From contig NZ_JADKRX010000002.1 of NCBI RefSeq assembly GCF_015350975.1, forward strand, positions 532,004 to 596,003: a stretch of 64,000 bases of DNA. The letters are read 5' to 3'. The position numbers and the translations under genes were made by a program. Below are positions 8,105 to 17,583 of this stretch, one piece after another. The DNA comes from Curtobacterium sp. VKM Ac-1395. Its GTDB lineage: Bacteria; Actinomycetota; Actinomycetes; Actinomycetales; Microbacteriaceae. The notes under the pieces are model-generated. The model did no database searches, was not told where the DNA came from, and saw only the letters and a program-made list of their open reading frames with translations. Position 1 is the stretch's first letter. Each line of letters begins with the position of its first letter.

Positions 8105-9115
8105 ATGACCGACACCCGGATCGAACCCGTCGACCCGACGCTCGTCGCGCGGAGTGACACGCCTGCCCGACCGACACGACAGGGCAACCGCTTCCTGCAG
8201 ACCACGCGGCGGCTCTTCATGAACCGCGGCGCCGGCATCGGCGTGGTCGTCGTGCTCCTGCTCTTCGCATTCGCCTTCATCGGCCCGCTGGTGAGCCCGT
8301 GGCAGTACTCGCAGATCGACTACACGTCGTTCACCCGACCGCCGAGCGCCGCGCACTGGTTCGGCACGAACGGCATCGGCCAGGACGTCTTCGCGCAGAC
8401 CGCTCGCGGCATGCAGAAGAGCCTGCTGATCGGGCTGCTCGTCGCCGTGTTCTCGACCGCGATCGCGGCGATCACGGGTGCGGCCGCCGGCTACTTCGGC
8501 GGCTGGGTCGACCGCCTCGTGATGTTCTTCGTCGACATGCTGCTCGTGCTGCCGTCGTTCCTCATCATCGCGATCATCAGCCCCCGGATCCAGAACGCCG
8601 GGTGGATCGTCCTCGTGGTCCTCATCACGGTCTTCGGCTGGATGATCACGGCCCGCGTGGTCCGCGCGATGACCCTGTCGGTCAAGGAGCGTGAGTTCGT
8701 CCGGGCCGCCCGCTACATGGGGATCGGGCCCTTCCGGATCATCTTCCGGCACATCCTGCCGAACGTGGCGTCCTTCCTGATCATCGACGGCACGATCCAG
8801 GTCGCGACGGCGGTGCTCGGTGAGACGACGCTGAGCTACTTCGGCTTCGGCGTCCAGGCACCCGACGTGTCGCTCGGCACCCTGATCGCGCAGAACCAGG
8901 ACAGCGCGCTGACCAGCCCGTGGCTGTTCTACTTCGCAGCCGGCGCGCTGGTCATCTTCGCGATCGCGGCGAACCTGATCGGCGACGGTCTCCGCGACGC
9001 GCTCGACCCGACCTCGACGACCGGCAAGCGCGAGAAGCGCAACCGCCGTCGTGACCAGAACCAGGCGGCCGTGGACGTGGCCGCGTTGAACACACAGGCC
9101 GGTTCCGGCGCATGA
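8105..9115 (+). CDS. Peptide ABC transporter permease, DppC/OppC type (second system)
   Basis: Permease of 336 residues with a hydrophilic N-terminus of about 40 residues and six spans. The EAA loop is near residues 190-220 (KEREFVRAARYMGIGPFRII, then RHILPN). The start follows a perfect AGGAGGG that sits in the last codons of the previous gene. The end carries a basic tail (GKREKRNRRRDQN) that should lie in the cytoplasm near the ATPase. It forms a heterodimeric channel with the 7120 permease. Confidence 0.93.
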   Translation: MTDTRIEPVDPTLVARSDTPARPTRQGNRFLQTTRRLFMNRGAGIGVVVVLLLFAFAFIGPLVSPWQYSQIDYTSFTRPPSAAHWFGTNGIGQDVFAQTARGMQKSLLIGLLVAVFSTAIAAITGAAAGYFGGWVDRLVMFFVDMLLVLPSFLIIAIISPRIQNAGWIVLVVLITVFGWMITARVVRAMTLSVKEREFVRAARYMGIGPFRIIFRHILPNVASFLIIDGTIQVATAVLGETTLSYFGFGVQAPDVSLGTLIAQNQDSALTSPWLFYFAAGALVIFAIAANLIGDGLRDALDPTSTTGKREKRNRRRDQNQAAVDVAALNTQAGSGA

Positions 9116-9143
9116 CCGCTGGACGGACGACCGGGGAAGCAGC

Positions 9144-11369
9144 ATGAGCACCATCACGAACGGGTCGGCCACGACGTCGACCACCACCGCCGAGCCGATC
9201 CTGCGGGTACGCGACCTGCACGTCCGCTTCCCGACGCCACGCGGGACCGTGCACGCGGTCCGCGGTGTCGACCTCGAACTCCGCCGCGGTGAGGTCCTGG
9301 GCATCGTCGGCGAGTCCGGGTCCGGCAAGTCGGTGACGAGCATGGCCGTCCTCGGACTGCTGCCCGACACCACGAAGGTCACCGGCTCGGTCGAGCTCGA
9401 CGGCGAGGAGCTCCTCGGCCGCTCGGACAAGCAGATGAGCCGACTGCGTGGCGACAAGGTGGCGATGGTCTTCCAGGACCCCCTGTCCGCCTTCACGCCG
9501 GTGTACACGATCGGCGACCAGATCGCGGAGACCGTCCGACTGCACCGCGGTGCCTCGAAGGCAGATGCCCGCGCTCGCGCGATCGAGCTCCTCGGACTGG
9601 TCGGCATCCCCGAGCCCGCCCGTCGCGTCGACGCCTTCCCGCACGAGTTCTCCGGCGGCATGCGTCAGCGCGCGATGATCGCGATGGCGATGGCGAACGA
9701 CCCCGACGTGATCCTGGCCGACGAGCCCACCACGGCGCTCGACGTCACGATCCAGGCGCAGATCATCGAGGTGCTCAGGACCGCTCAGCGCGAGACCGGT
9801 GCCGCGCTGGTGTTCGTCAGCCACGACCTCGGGGTCATCGCGGGCATCGCCGACCGGATCGCCGTCATGTACGCCGGTCGGATCGTCGAGACGGCCACCG
9901 CCGAGGAACTGTTCGCCCGTCCGCGCATGCCGTACACGATCGGGCTCATCGGGGCGCTCCCGCGGCTCGATGCCCGCGACCGCTCACCGCTCGTCCCGAT
10001 CCCCGGCTCGCCGCCGTCGCTCATCGGGCTGCCCGACGCCTGCCCGTTCGCGGCGCGGTGCCCGCTGGTCAGCGAGGTCTGCCGGTCGAGTGAACCGGTC
10101 CTCGCCCCGCCGGTCGGCATCGGCGTCGCCGCCGTCGACGCGGCCGCCGGCATCGACACCGGGACGGCACCCGCCGGCACCGCTGGCGCCGGCGCGTCGC
10201 ACTCGCACGCCGCCGGACACACCGCCGCCTGCCACCGCACGGCCGAGGTCGCCGCAGCCCACGCAGACGCCGGCCGGATCTTCACCCTGCCCGTCATCCC
10301 GGAGCACGCCGCCACGGTCGACGCGTCCCGCACCGAGCGTGAACCGGTCGTGCACGTCGAGGGCCTCACGAAGACGTTCCCGCTCGTCAAGGGCGCGGTC
10401 TTCCGTCGGAAGGTCGGCGACGTCTACGCCGTGGACGGCGTCGACCTCGACATCCGCCGCGGCGAGACCCTCGGGCTCGTGGGGGAGTCCGGTTCGGGCA
10501 AGTCGACCACCCTGCACCAGCTGATGGACCTCGAGCGTCCCGAGGCCGGCACCGTCGAGCTGTTCGGCGAGTCCCTCGCCGACGCCACGGCCCGTGGAGC
10601 TGCGGGCACGCGGGCGCTCCGGCAGCGGATCTCGATGGTGTTCCAGGACCCGTCCGCCAGCCTCGACCCGCGCATGTCCGTCTACGACGTCGTCGCGGAA
10701 CCGCTCCGTGCGATCGGCGCCCCGACGTCACGGATCGACGAGCGGGTGCCGGAACTGCTCGGGCTCGTCGGACTGCAGGCCGCCGAGGCCGATCGCTACC
10801 CGCACGAGTTCTCCGGCGGGCAGCGGCAGCGCATCTCCATCGCACGTGCCCTCGCAGTGGAACCGGACCTCGTCGTGCTCGACGAGCCCGTCTCGGCGCT
10901 CGACGTGTCGATCCAGGCCGGCGTGCTCAACCTGCTCGCCGAGCTCAAGGCGCGCCTCGGGCTCTCGTACCTGTTCGTCTCGCACGACCTGTCGGTCATC
11001 CGGCACGTCGCCGACCGCGTCAGCGTGATGTACCTCGGCCGCACGGTCGAGGAGGGCGCCGTCGACGAGGTCTTCGAACGCCCGATGCACCCGTACACGG
11101 CGGCGCTGATGTCAGCCGTGCCGGTGCCGGACCCGGTCGTCGAGCGGTCGCGCACGACGATCCTGCTGCCCGGCGATCCGCCCAGCCCGACCGAGCGTCC
11201 CACCGGCTGCCGGTTCCGCTCGCGCTGCCCGCTCTACGCGATCCTCCCGGAGGCGGAACGCCGCCGCTGCGAGGAGGAGGCGCCGGAGAAGGCGCCCCGC
11301 CGCGGCGAGGACGTCGACCACCGGGCGGCCTGCCACTACCCGGAGAAGGTCGCGTCCATCGCGGCGTAG
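9144..11369 (+). CDS. Peptide ABC transporter ATPase, DppD-DppF fusion with cysteine-rich tails
   Basis: Fused double ATPase of 741 residues for the second peptide importer. Walker A motifs are at 56-64 and 447-455; signatures are FSGGMRQR and FSGGQRQR; Walker B segments are VILADEPTTALD and LVVLDEPVSALD. Each half ends in an oligopeptide-type C-terminal domain with several cysteines (ACPFAARCPLVSEVC and GCRFRSRCPLY, then RRRC and AACHY). An Ala/Gly/His linker between the halves (GASHSHAAGHTAACHRT) is unusual. The AGCATG at the start has a weak SD (GGGGAAGC). At 741 residues it is long because of the tails and linker. Confidence 0.93.
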   Translation: MSTITNGSATTSTTTAEPILRVRDLHVRFPTPRGTVHAVRGVDLELRRGEVLGIVGESGSGKSVTSMAVLGLLPDTTKVTGSVELDGEELLGRSDKQMSRLRGDKVAMVFQDPLSAFTPVYTIGDQIAETVRLHRGASKADARARAIELLGLVGIPEPARRVDAFPHEFSGGMRQRAMIAMAMANDPDVILADEPTTALDVTIQAQIIEVLRTAQRETGAALVFVSHDLGVIAGIADRIAVMYAGRIVETATAEELFARPRMPYTIGLIGALPRLDARDRSPLVPIPGSPPSLIGLPDACPFAARCPLVSEVCRSSEPVLAPPVGIGVAAVDAAAGIDTGTAPAGTAGAGASHSHAAGHTAACHRTAEVAAAHADAGRIFTLPVIPEHAATVDASRTEREPVVHVEGLTKTFPLVKGAVFRRKVGDVYAVDGVDLDIRRGETLGLVGESGSGKSTTLHQLMDLERPEAGTVELFGESLADATARGAAGTRALRQRISMVFQDPSASLDPRMSVYDVVAEPLRAIGAPTSRIDERVPELLGLVGLQAAEADRYPHEFSGGQRQRISIARALAVEPDLVVLDEPVSALDVSIQAGVLNLLAELKARLGLSYLFVSHDLSVIRHVADRVSVMYLGRTVEEGAVDEVFERPMHPYTAALMSAVPVPDPVVERSRTTILLPGDPPSPTERPTGCRFRSRCPLYAILPEAERRRCEEEAPEKAPRRGEDVDHRAACHYPEKVASIAA

Positions 11370-11370
11370 C

Positions 11371-11428
11371 CACGGACCGGACAGGAGGCAGTGCGCACGA
11401 CGTGTGCACCGCCTCCCGTCCGTCCGTG
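11371..11428 (+). terminator. Terminator of the second peptide ABC operon (GGAGGC family)
   Basis: A long imperfect palindrome (CACGGACC...GGAGGC / GCCTCC...GTCCGTG) starts two nt after the ATPase stop. The arms are about 28 nt with one bulge. It belongs to the recurrent palindrome family also seen at 28429, 56155 and 60867. Confidence 0.75.
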
Positions 11429-11487
11429 GTCCCGTGACCACCCGGACGAGCGCGCGCGAGGACCGCCCGTCGCTTCCGGACAGCGGG

Positions 11488-12237
11488 TCAGGAGAAGAGC
11501 GCGGGGAACGCGTGTGCCACCCACGGGTACCCGACGAACACCGCAGCGTCGAGCAGGCAGTGCGTGACGATGAGCGGCATCAACCGGCCCCACTTCGTGT
11601 AGATCCAGCCGAACACGATTCCCATGACGGCGTTCCCGACGAACGCGCCGAAGCCCTGGTACAGGTGGTAGCTCCCGCGGAGCACGGCCGTCGCCAGGAT
11701 GACCTGCCAGCGCCCCCAGCCGATCTCCCCGAGGCGGGCGTACAGGTACCCGATCACGATGACCTCCTCCTGCAGCCCGGACCGGACGGCCGAGAGCAGC
11801 AGGACGGGGACCGTCCACCAGTACGAGCCGAGCGCCGCCGGGTCGACGTCCACCGTGAACCCGAGCGCCCGGCCGGTGAAGTAGAGCGCGAGCCCCGGGA
11901 TCCCGATGCACAGCGAGATGAGCACCGGGCCGCCGAGGTCGGGCTTCACGCGGAAGCGGTCGATGCCGAGTCGGGACAGGTGCGGACGCCGGGCACTCCA
12001 GAGCAGGTAGCAGACCAGTGCGACCGGGGCCAGGTCCACCGCGATCCCGACGAGCTGCCGCGCCAGGTCGACGTACTGCACGGTGGTCGTCGACGAGTTC
12101 AGCGCCGTGGACTGCTGCCCGAGCGGCGTCGTCTGCGACAGGTCGTCGATGATCTGGAGCACCGAGTACAGCGCGCTCCCGCCCAGCGAGAGCATCAGGA
12201 CGATCGTGATCTCGATCCACGTTCGCCGTCGGCTCAT
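11488..12237 (-). CDS. CPBP (CAAX/Abi-like) intramembrane metalloprotease homologue
   Basis: Membrane protein of 249 residues with about seven spans. The CPBP motifs are present: EE in GLQEEVIVIGYL (motif 1), the first histidine in RGSYHLYQG (motif 2), and HCLLDA near the C-terminus (motif 3). Homologues are Rce1-like proteases or bacteriocin self-immunity proteins; the substrate here is unknown. The start at 12237 has AGGAG eight nt upstream. It is divergent from typA, with a perfect 10-bp palindrome CTACCGGTAG (12263-12272) between the two genes. Confidence 0.85.
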   Translation of the reverse strand: MSRRRTWIEITIVLMLSLGGSALYSVLQIIDDLSQTTPLGQQSTALNSSTTTVQYVDLARQLVGIAVDLAPVALVCYLLWSARRPHLSRLGIDRFRVKPDLGGPVLISLCIGIPGLALYFTGRALGFTVDVDPAALGSYWWTVPVLLLSAVRSGLQEEVIVIGYLYARLGEIGWGRWQVILATAVLRGSYHLYQGFGAFVGNAVMGIVFGWIYTKWGRLMPLIVTHCLLDAAVFVGYPWVAHAFPALFS

Positions 12238-12269
12238 CTGCGGTACTCCTGTCGGTTGCGAACTACCGG

Positions 12270-12275
12270 TAGACT
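12270..12275 (+). promoter_or_regulatory. Candidate -10 box of typA
   Basis: TAGACT is the best -10-like hexamer before typA and predicts a leader of about 94 nt. It overlaps a palindrome CTACCGGTAG, a possible operator. No convincing -35 is visible. Confidence 0.35.
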
Positions 12276-12375
12276 GGCGTGTCGGGCGTTCTGCCCACGG
12301 GTGCGGTGCCGATCGACCAACGGGGTTGATCACCAGCTGGCCCGACACTCTCCCAGAAATTGAAGGATGTCCTGT

Positions 12376-14298
12376 ATGGCGCTCGCCACCCGGTCCGACC
12401 TGCGCAACGTCGCCATCGTGGCACACGTCGACCACGGCAAGACCACCCTCGTCGACGCGATGCTCACGCAGACCAACTCGTTCGACGCCCACTTCGAGGG
12501 CGAAGACCGCATGATGGACTCGAACGACCTCGAGCGCGAGAAGGGCATCACGATCCTCGCGAAGAACACGTCGGTGCTCTACAACGGCAAGCACGCGACC
12601 GAGTTCGGCGCGGACGGCCCCATCACCATCAACGTGATCGACACGCCCGGCCACGCCGACTTCGGTGGTGAGGTCGAGCGCGGCCTCTCCATGGTCGACG
12701 GTGTCGTGCTGCTCGTCGACGCCTCCGAAGGTCCCCTGCCCCAGACCCGCTTCGTGCTGCGCAAGGCGCTCGCCGCGAAGCTCCCGGTGATCCTGCTCGT
12801 CAACAAGACGGACCGGCCCGACTCCCGCATCGACGAGGTCGTCTCCGAGTCCCAGGACCTGCTCCTCGGCCTCGCCTCCGACCTGTCGGACGAGGTCGAC
12901 GACCTCGACCTCGACGCGATCCTCGACGTCCCGGTGGTCTACGCCTCGGGTCGCAACGGCGCCGCGTCGCGCAACAAGCCGAACGACGGCGAGCTGCCCG
13001 ACAACGACGACCTCGAGCCGCTGTTCGAAGCGATCCTCCAGCACGTCCCGGCCCCGAAGTACGACGACGAGCACCCGCTGCAGGCGCACGTCACGAACCT
13101 CGACGCCTCCCCGTTCCTCGGTCGCCTGGCGCTCCTGCGCATCTTCCACGGCACCATGAAGAAGGGCCAGACGGTCGCGTGGGTCAAGCACGACGGCACC
13201 GTCGTCAACGCCCGCATCACCGAGCTCCTCATCACGAAGGCGCTCGACCGCTACCCCGCCGAGTCCGCTGGCCCCGGTGACATCGTCGCCGTCGCCGGCT
13301 TCGACACGATCACCATCGGCGAGACCCTGACCGACCCCGAGGACGTCCGCCCGCTGCCGACCATCACGGTCGACGACCCGGCGATCTCGATGACGATCGG
13401 CACGAACACCAGCCCGCTCGTCGGCAAGGTCAAGGGCCACAAGCTGACCGCCCGCATGGTCAAGGAGCGCCTCGACCGCGAGCTCGTCGGCAACGTCTCG
13501 CTCAAGGTCCTCGACATCGGCCGCCCCGACGCGTGGGAGGTCCAGGGTCGTGGTGAGCTCGCACTCGCCATCCTGGTCGAGCAGATGCGTCGCGAGGGCT
13601 TCGAGCTCACCGTCGGCAAGCCGCAGGTCGTCACGAAGCGTGACGAGAACGGCAAGCTGCAGGAGCCGTACGAGCACATGACGATCGACACGCCGGAGGA
13701 GTACCTCGGCGCGATCACGCAGCTCATGGCCGCTCGCAAGGGCCGCATGGAGAACATGACGAACCACGGCACCGGCTGGGTTCGCATGGAGTTCATCGTC
13801 CCGTCGCGCGGCCTGATCGGCTTCCGCACGTCGTTCCTCACGGAGACCCGCGGCACCGGCATCGCCAACGCGATCTTCCACGGCTACGACGAGTGGGCCG
13901 GCGCGATCCAGACCCGCATCAACGGCTCGATCGTCTCCGACCGCTCCGGTGTGGTGACGCCGTTCGCCATCACGAACCTCCAGGAGCGGATGTCGTTCTT
14001 CGTCAACCCGACCGAAGAGGTCTACGAGGGCATGGTCATCGGCGAGAACTCGCGCGCCGACGACATGGACGTGAACATCACCAAGGAGAAGAAGCTCACC
14101 AACATGCGGTCGGCCAACGCCGACACGTTCGAGTCGATGACGCCGTCGCGTCAGCTCTCGTTGGAGGAGTGCCTCGAGTTCGCCCGTGAGGACGAGTGCG
14201 TCGAGGTCACCCCCGCCGCCGTGCGCATCCGCAAGGTCGAGCTCGACGCGTCGGCTCGCCAGCGCTCCTACGCGCGTCTCAAGCGCCAGGACGCGTAG
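12376..14298 (+). CDS. typA: Ribosome-associated translational GTPase TypA/BipA
   Basis: GTPase of 640 residues that binds the ribosome and is linked to stress growth and 50S assembly. G1 is AHVDHGKTT at residues 16-24, G3 [15 protein letters not shown]4 NKTD. The EF-G-like domains and the TypA-specific C-terminal part ([20 protein letters not shown]) are intact. The ATG at 12376 is preferred because AAGGA lies eight nt before it; an ATG nine nt earlier overlaps that ribosome site. It stands alone with its own terminator. Confidence 0.97.
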   Translation: MALATRSDLRNVAIVAHVDHGKTTLVDAMLTQTNSFDAHFEGEDRMMDSNDLEREKGITILAKNTSVLYNGKHATEFGADGPITINVIDTPGHADFGGEVERGLSMVDGVVLLVDASEGPLPQTRFVLRKALAAKLPVILLVNKTDRPDSRIDEVVSESQDLLLGLASDLSDEVDDLDLDAILDVPVVYASGRNGAASRNKPNDGELPDNDDLEPLFEAILQHVPAPKYDDEHPLQAHVTNLDASPFLGRLALLRIFHGTMKKGQTVAWVKHDGTVVNARITELLITKALDRYPAESAGPGDIVAVAGFDTITIGETLTDPEDVRPLPTITVDDPAISMTIGTNTSPLVGKVKGHKLTARMVKERLDRELVGNVSLKVLDIGRPDAWEVQGRGELALAILVEQMRREGFELTVGKPQVVTKRDENGKLQEPYEHMTIDTPEEYLGAITQLMAARKGRMENMTNHGTGWVRMEFIVPSRGLIGFRTSFLTETRGTGIANAIFHGYDEWAGAIQTRINGSIVSDRSGVVTPFAITNLQERMSFFVNPTEEVYEGMVIGENSRADDMDVNITKEKKLTNMRSANADTFESMTPSRQLSLEECLEFAREDECVEVTPAAVRIRKVELDASARQRSYARLKRQDA

Positions 14299-14334
14299 CC
14301 GGACAGCACCATCCAGGAGGCCCCGCCTCCGTCC

Positions 14335-14371
14335 GACGGCCCGGTCACCTCGTCGAGGTGGCCGGGCCGTC
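14335..14371 (+). terminator. Terminator of typA
   Basis: Eighteen-nt arms (GACGGCCCGG...) with one G.U pair and almost no loop lie 37 nt after the typA stop. The sequence right after it carries two direct copies of GGCGTCGGTGTC. Confidence 0.8.
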
Positions 14372-14407
14372 GGCGTCGGTGTCCGTCTCGGCGTCGGTGT
14401 CGGGCGA

Positions 14408-14413
14408 TACGGT
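14408..14413 (+). promoter_or_regulatory. -10 box, leaderless start of the M20 amidohydrolase gene
   Basis: TACGGT is followed by six nt and then GTG at 14420. Confidence 0.6.
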
Positions 14414-14419
14414 GGACGG

Positions 14420-15610
14420 GTGACTCTCGACCTCCTCTCGCTGTACCAGGACCTGCACGCCCACCCGGAGCTCGGCTTCCAGGAGCACCGCACCGCCGGC
14501 ATCGTCGCCAGCCACCTCGAGGACCTCGGCCTCGACGTCACCACGGGCGTCGGCGGGACGGGCGTCGTCGGGGTCCTGGCGAACGGCGAGGGTCCGGTCG
14601 TCTGGCTCCGCGCGGACATGGACGGCCTGCCGGTCGAGGAACGCACCGGTCTGCCGTACGCCAGCACCCACCGCGGTGTCGACGAGACCGGCGCCGAGGT
14701 CCCGACGATGCACGCCTGCGGCCACGACATCCACGTCACGTGGCTGCTCGGCGCGCTCGAGCGGCTCGTCGCCACGCGCGGAGAGTGGGCCGGCACGGTC
14801 GTGGCCGTGTTCCAGCCGGCGGAAGAGGTCATCTCCGGTGCCCGCGCGATGCTCGAGGACGGCCTGGTCGAGCGCTTCCCGACGCCCGACGTGGTCCTCG
14901 GACAGCACTCCGCGCCGATCCCGGTCGGCACGGTCGCGGTCGGCTCCGGCGCGGTGATGGCGTCGAGCGACCGCTTCACCGTGACGTTCAACGGCCGTGG
15001 TGCGCACGGGTCCGCCCCGCAGGCCTCCCTCGACCCGATCGTCACGGCGGCGTCGGCGGTCGTCCGCCTGCAGACCGTCGTCTCGCGCGAGGTCGGCCCG
15101 AACGACGCGGGCGTCGTCACCGTCGGCAGCTTCCACGCCGGCACCCGACCGAACATCATCCCGGACACGGCCGTCATCGAGATCTCCACCCGTGCCCGCA
15201 ACGAGGACACCCGTGCGCGGATCGTCGCCTCCATCGAGCGCATCGTCCGCGCCGAGAGCGAGGCCGGCGGCCTCGCCGCCCCCACCATCGAGCGGGCGCC
15301 CGGTGCGGACGTGCTCGTCAACGACGCCGACCAGGCCGCCCGCGTGCTCGAGGCCGTCGGTGCCGTCGTGCCGAGGGCCCTCGACCTGGAGTCCGGGCTC
15401 GCGATGGCGTCCGAGGACGTCGGCCAGCTCGCCACCGCCGCCGGCGTGCCGCTCGTGTACTGGTTCACCGGCATCACCGACCCCGAGCTGTTCGCACGGG
15501 GCGAGGACATCCCGAGCAACCACTCGCCGTTCTACGCGCCGCAGGCGGAGACCGCCATCCCGGTGGGCGTCGACGCGCTGGTCGCGGCCGCGCGCGCCAA
15601 CGTGCGCTGA
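14420..15610 (+). CDS. M20 family amidohydrolase (N-acyl amino acid/hippurate hydrolase-like)
   Basis: Cytoplasmic zinc amidohydrolase of 396 residues. Metal-binding elements include RADMDGLPVEE, HACGHDIHVTWLLGA (Cys-Gly-His-Asp type), the EE pair in PAEEVISGAR and a C-terminal NHSPFYAP histidine. The dimerisation domain is present (NGRGAHGSAPQASLDP). The CGHD motif groups it with hippurate, indole-acetyl-amino acid and N-acetyl-diaminopimelate deacylases rather than with DapE. The substrate is not predictable. The GTG start is set by the -10 box TACGGT six nt upstream. It is monocistronic. Confidence 0.88.
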   Translation: MTLDLLSLYQDLHAHPELGFQEHRTAGIVASHLEDLGLDVTTGVGGTGVVGVLANGEGPVVWLRADMDGLPVEERTGLPYASTHRGVDETGAEVPTMHACGHDIHVTWLLGALERLVATRGEWAGTVVAVFQPAEEVISGARAMLEDGLVERFPTPDVVLGQHSAPIPVGTVAVGSGAVMASSDRFTVTFNGRGAHGSAPQASLDPIVTAASAVVRLQTVVSREVGPNDAGVVTVGSFHAGTRPNIIPDTAVIEISTRARNEDTRARIVASIERIVRAESEAGGLAAPTIERAPGADVLVNDADQAARVLEAVGAVVPRALDLESGLAMASEDVGQLATAAGVPLVYWFTGITDPELFARGEDIPSNHSPFYAPQAETAIPVGVDALVAAARANVR

Positions 15611-15756
15611 CGCTTGCACCGCACTGGAGGCCCTGGCCGGCCCCGGCAGTGACGTGACACTCCCAGGCAACTCAGGCCGAGCCTCCCCACCGGCACGGCC
15701 TGAACGCCGCTGGCGCGTCGCTCAGGAACCGGCGGCGTGGGCCCAGGGTCTTCGAT

Positions 15757-15762
15757 TACGGT
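15757..15762 (+). promoter_or_regulatory. -10 box, leaderless start of the lipoprotein gene
   Basis: TACGGT is followed by CAGCGC and the ATG at 15769. Confidence 0.6.
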
Positions 15763-15768
15763 CAGCGC

Positions 15769-16314
15769 ATGCGCAACCGGATGACGACCCCCATCGTGGC
15801 CGCCGTGGCGGCCGGCATCGCCCTGGCCGGCCTGACGGGCTGCTCGGCGGACTCGGTGAAGCAGGCCACCGACCTCGGGTCCTCGGTCGCCTCCGACGTC
15901 AGCGACGGCGTGCGGAACATCGACGGGTCCGCGATCGAGCAGGGCATGGCGAACGTCGCCGGCGGCATCGACGGGGCCCTCGACACCGCGCTCAAGGGGG
16001 CGAACGTGACCTCCGACGGCCAGGTGCCGGACGGCTTCCCGGCGTCGGCCGTGCCGCTCGTGGACGGCACGGTGCTGGGCGGCGGCACCGGCCCGAACGG
16101 GTCCGGCTGGGTCGTGCAGGTCGAGACCCCGAGCGTCGACGACTTCGGCACCGCCGCGCAGCAGCTGACGGACGCCGGGTTCACCGAGTCCGCCAAGCGC
16201 GCGGACAGCTCGAGTGCCTTCGGGATCTTCCGGAGCGACGACCACCGCCTGGTGCTGACGTTCTCCAAGTCCGACCGCGGCGCGACGGCCACCTACATCG
16301 TCACACCGCGCTAG
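15769..16314 (+). CDS. Putative lipoprotein of unknown function
   Basis: Protein of 181 residues with a signal peptide ending in the lipobox LTGC (lipidated Cys25). The mature part starts with a Ser/Asp/Val stretch (VKQATDLGSSVASDVSDGVR). It continues with a small domain containing WVVQVETPSVDDFGTAAQQL and ends in strand-like repeats (HRLVLTFSKSDRGATATYIV). I do not recognise a family with certainty. It sits between two unrelated genes with its own leaderless promoter. Confidence 0.8.
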   Translation: MRNRMTTPIVAAVAAGIALAGLTGCSADSVKQATDLGSSVASDVSDGVRNIDGSAIEQGMANVAGGIDGALDTALKGANVTSDGQVPDGFPASAVPLVDGTVLGGGTGPNGSGWVVQVETPSVDDFGTAAQQLTDAGFTESAKRADSSSAFGIFRSDDHRLVLTFSKSDRGATATYIVTPR

Positions 16315-16332
16315 CCGCACGGGGCCGTCCCG

Positions 16333-16338
16333 TACCCT
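16333..16338 (+). promoter_or_regulatory. -10 box, leaderless start of the PIG-L deacetylase gene
   Basis: TACCCT is followed by seven nt and then ATG at 16346. Confidence 0.55.
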
Positions 16339-16345
16339 TGCACTG

Positions 16346-17545
16346 ATGTCGAACGCCCCCGCGACCCGCCCCGAGCGCGTCCTCTTCGTGCACGCCCACC
16401 CCGACGACGAGACCCTGGCGTCCGGCGGCACCATCGCCACGCTGCTCGAGCTCGGCGCCGAGGTGACCGTCCTCACCGCGACCCGGGGCGAGCGCGGCGA
16501 GATGCTGACGCCGTCACTCGCGCCCCTCGCCGGGAACGGACCGCGGGTGGCCGTGCACCGCGAGCGGGAGATCGCCGCCGCGCTGGCCGCACTCGGCGGC
16601 CCGGCGCACCTCTGGCTCGGGGGAGCGGGCGCCCGTCCGACCGACCTGCCGGAGCGTCGCTACACCGACTCCGGCATGCAGTGGGGCCCGGACGGCCGTG
16701 CCGTCGCCGCCGACGACGCCCCCGCCGACTCGCTCACCGCGGCCGACCTCGGCGAGGTCGTGGACGACGTCCGCGCCGCCATCCGGTCGACGATGGCCGA
16801 CGCCGTCGTGAGCTACGCGGACGACGGCGGCTACGGGCACCCCGACCACGTGCGCGTGCACAACGCGGCCCGGTACGCCGCCCGTGCCGAGGACGTCCCC
16901 TTCTCGATGATCGTCGACCCGGCGTCCGGCGAGCAGGACGTCACCGTCGACGTGCAGCCCGTCCGGGCCAAGGTGCGCGCGGCGATCGAGCAGTACCGGT
17001 CGCAGGTCACCGTCGACCCCGCCGACCCGGCCGACCCGACGGCGCTGTCCTGGGTGATGCCGCACGGTGTCCGCCAGCACGCGCCCGCGGTCGAGGCCTT
17101 CCGCCATGACGCACCGCCCTCGGCGCCCGCACCGGAGACGTACGCCGAGATGACGCCGGCGGGCAAGGCGACCGCGGTCGTGGTCGCCCTGGTGCTCGGG
17201 CTGCTGGCCGGTGGCCTCGGCACCGTGACGCACCAGCAGACGATCGGCACGTTCCCGATCGGCCTCGTGCTGACCACGTTGATCGTCGTCGGCCTGACCG
17301 TCGGCGTGCGGCTGCTGTACCGCTCGCGGGCGATGGTGGCCGCGATCGGCATCGGCGTCATCGTCGCCACGCAGGTGCTCGTGTCCGTCGGCGGGCAGAG
17401 CTCGCCGCTCGTGCTCGCGAACACCGCCGGGTACGTGTGGACGTTCGGGCCCGCGGTCGTCGCGATGCTGGCGCTGGCGTGGCCGGACCTGTCCGCTGCA
17501 CGTGCCGCGGCCGGACGGTCAGGCTCGTCCGCACCTCGCGGGTAG
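16346..17545 (+). CDS. PIG-L/MshB-type deacetylase with a C-terminal membrane domain
   Basis: Protein of 399 residues in two parts. Residues about 10-265 are a LmbE/PIG-L zinc deacetylase: metal site HAHPDDE (His18, Asp21) and the second motif GYGHPDHVRVH. In actinobacteria this family includes MshB (mycothiol synthesis) and Mca (mycothiol conjugate amidase). Residues about 275-385 add four hydrophobic spans (KATAVVVALVLGLLAGGLG and three more), which classical MshB lacks. The gene is followed closely by fdxA. A role in mycothiol metabolism is an inference from family only. Confidence 0.82.
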   Translation: MSNAPATRPERVLFVHAHPDDETLASGGTIATLLELGAEVTVLTATRGERGEMLTPSLAPLAGNGPRVAVHREREIAAALAALGGPAHLWLGGAGARPTDLPERRYTDSGMQWGPDGRAVAADDAPADSLTAADLGEVVDDVRAAIRSTMADAVVSYADDGGYGHPDHVRVHNAARYAARAEDVPFSMIVDPASGEQDVTVDVQPVRAKVRAAIEQYRSQVTVDPADPADPTALSWVMPHGVRQHAPAVEAFRHDAPPSAPAPETYAEMTPAGKATAVVVALVLGLLAGGLGTVTHQQTIGTFPIGLVLTTLIVVGLTVGVRLLYRSRAMVAAIGIGVIVATQVLVSVGGQSSPLVLANTAGYVWTFGPAVVAMLALAWPDLSAARAAAGRSGSSAPRG

Positions 17546-17548
17546 ACT
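17543..17548 (+). promoter_or_regulatory. Candidate -10 box of fdxA-dapC
   Basis: TAGACT lies 35 nt before the fdxA start and overlaps the stop of the previous gene. It predicts a 29-nt leader containing the GAAGGG ribosome site. Confidence 0.5.
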
Positions 17549-17583
17549 CGGACCCGCTCGTTTCCGAAGGGAGCACCCCGACC

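Noticed and set aside
11488-15519. A 1343-codon open frame on the minus strand
   Set aside because: Only its last 249 codons are a real gene (the CPBP protein). The rest lies antisense to typA and the M20 gene and has the Arg/Asp/Gly-rich composition of a GC-rich shadow frame.
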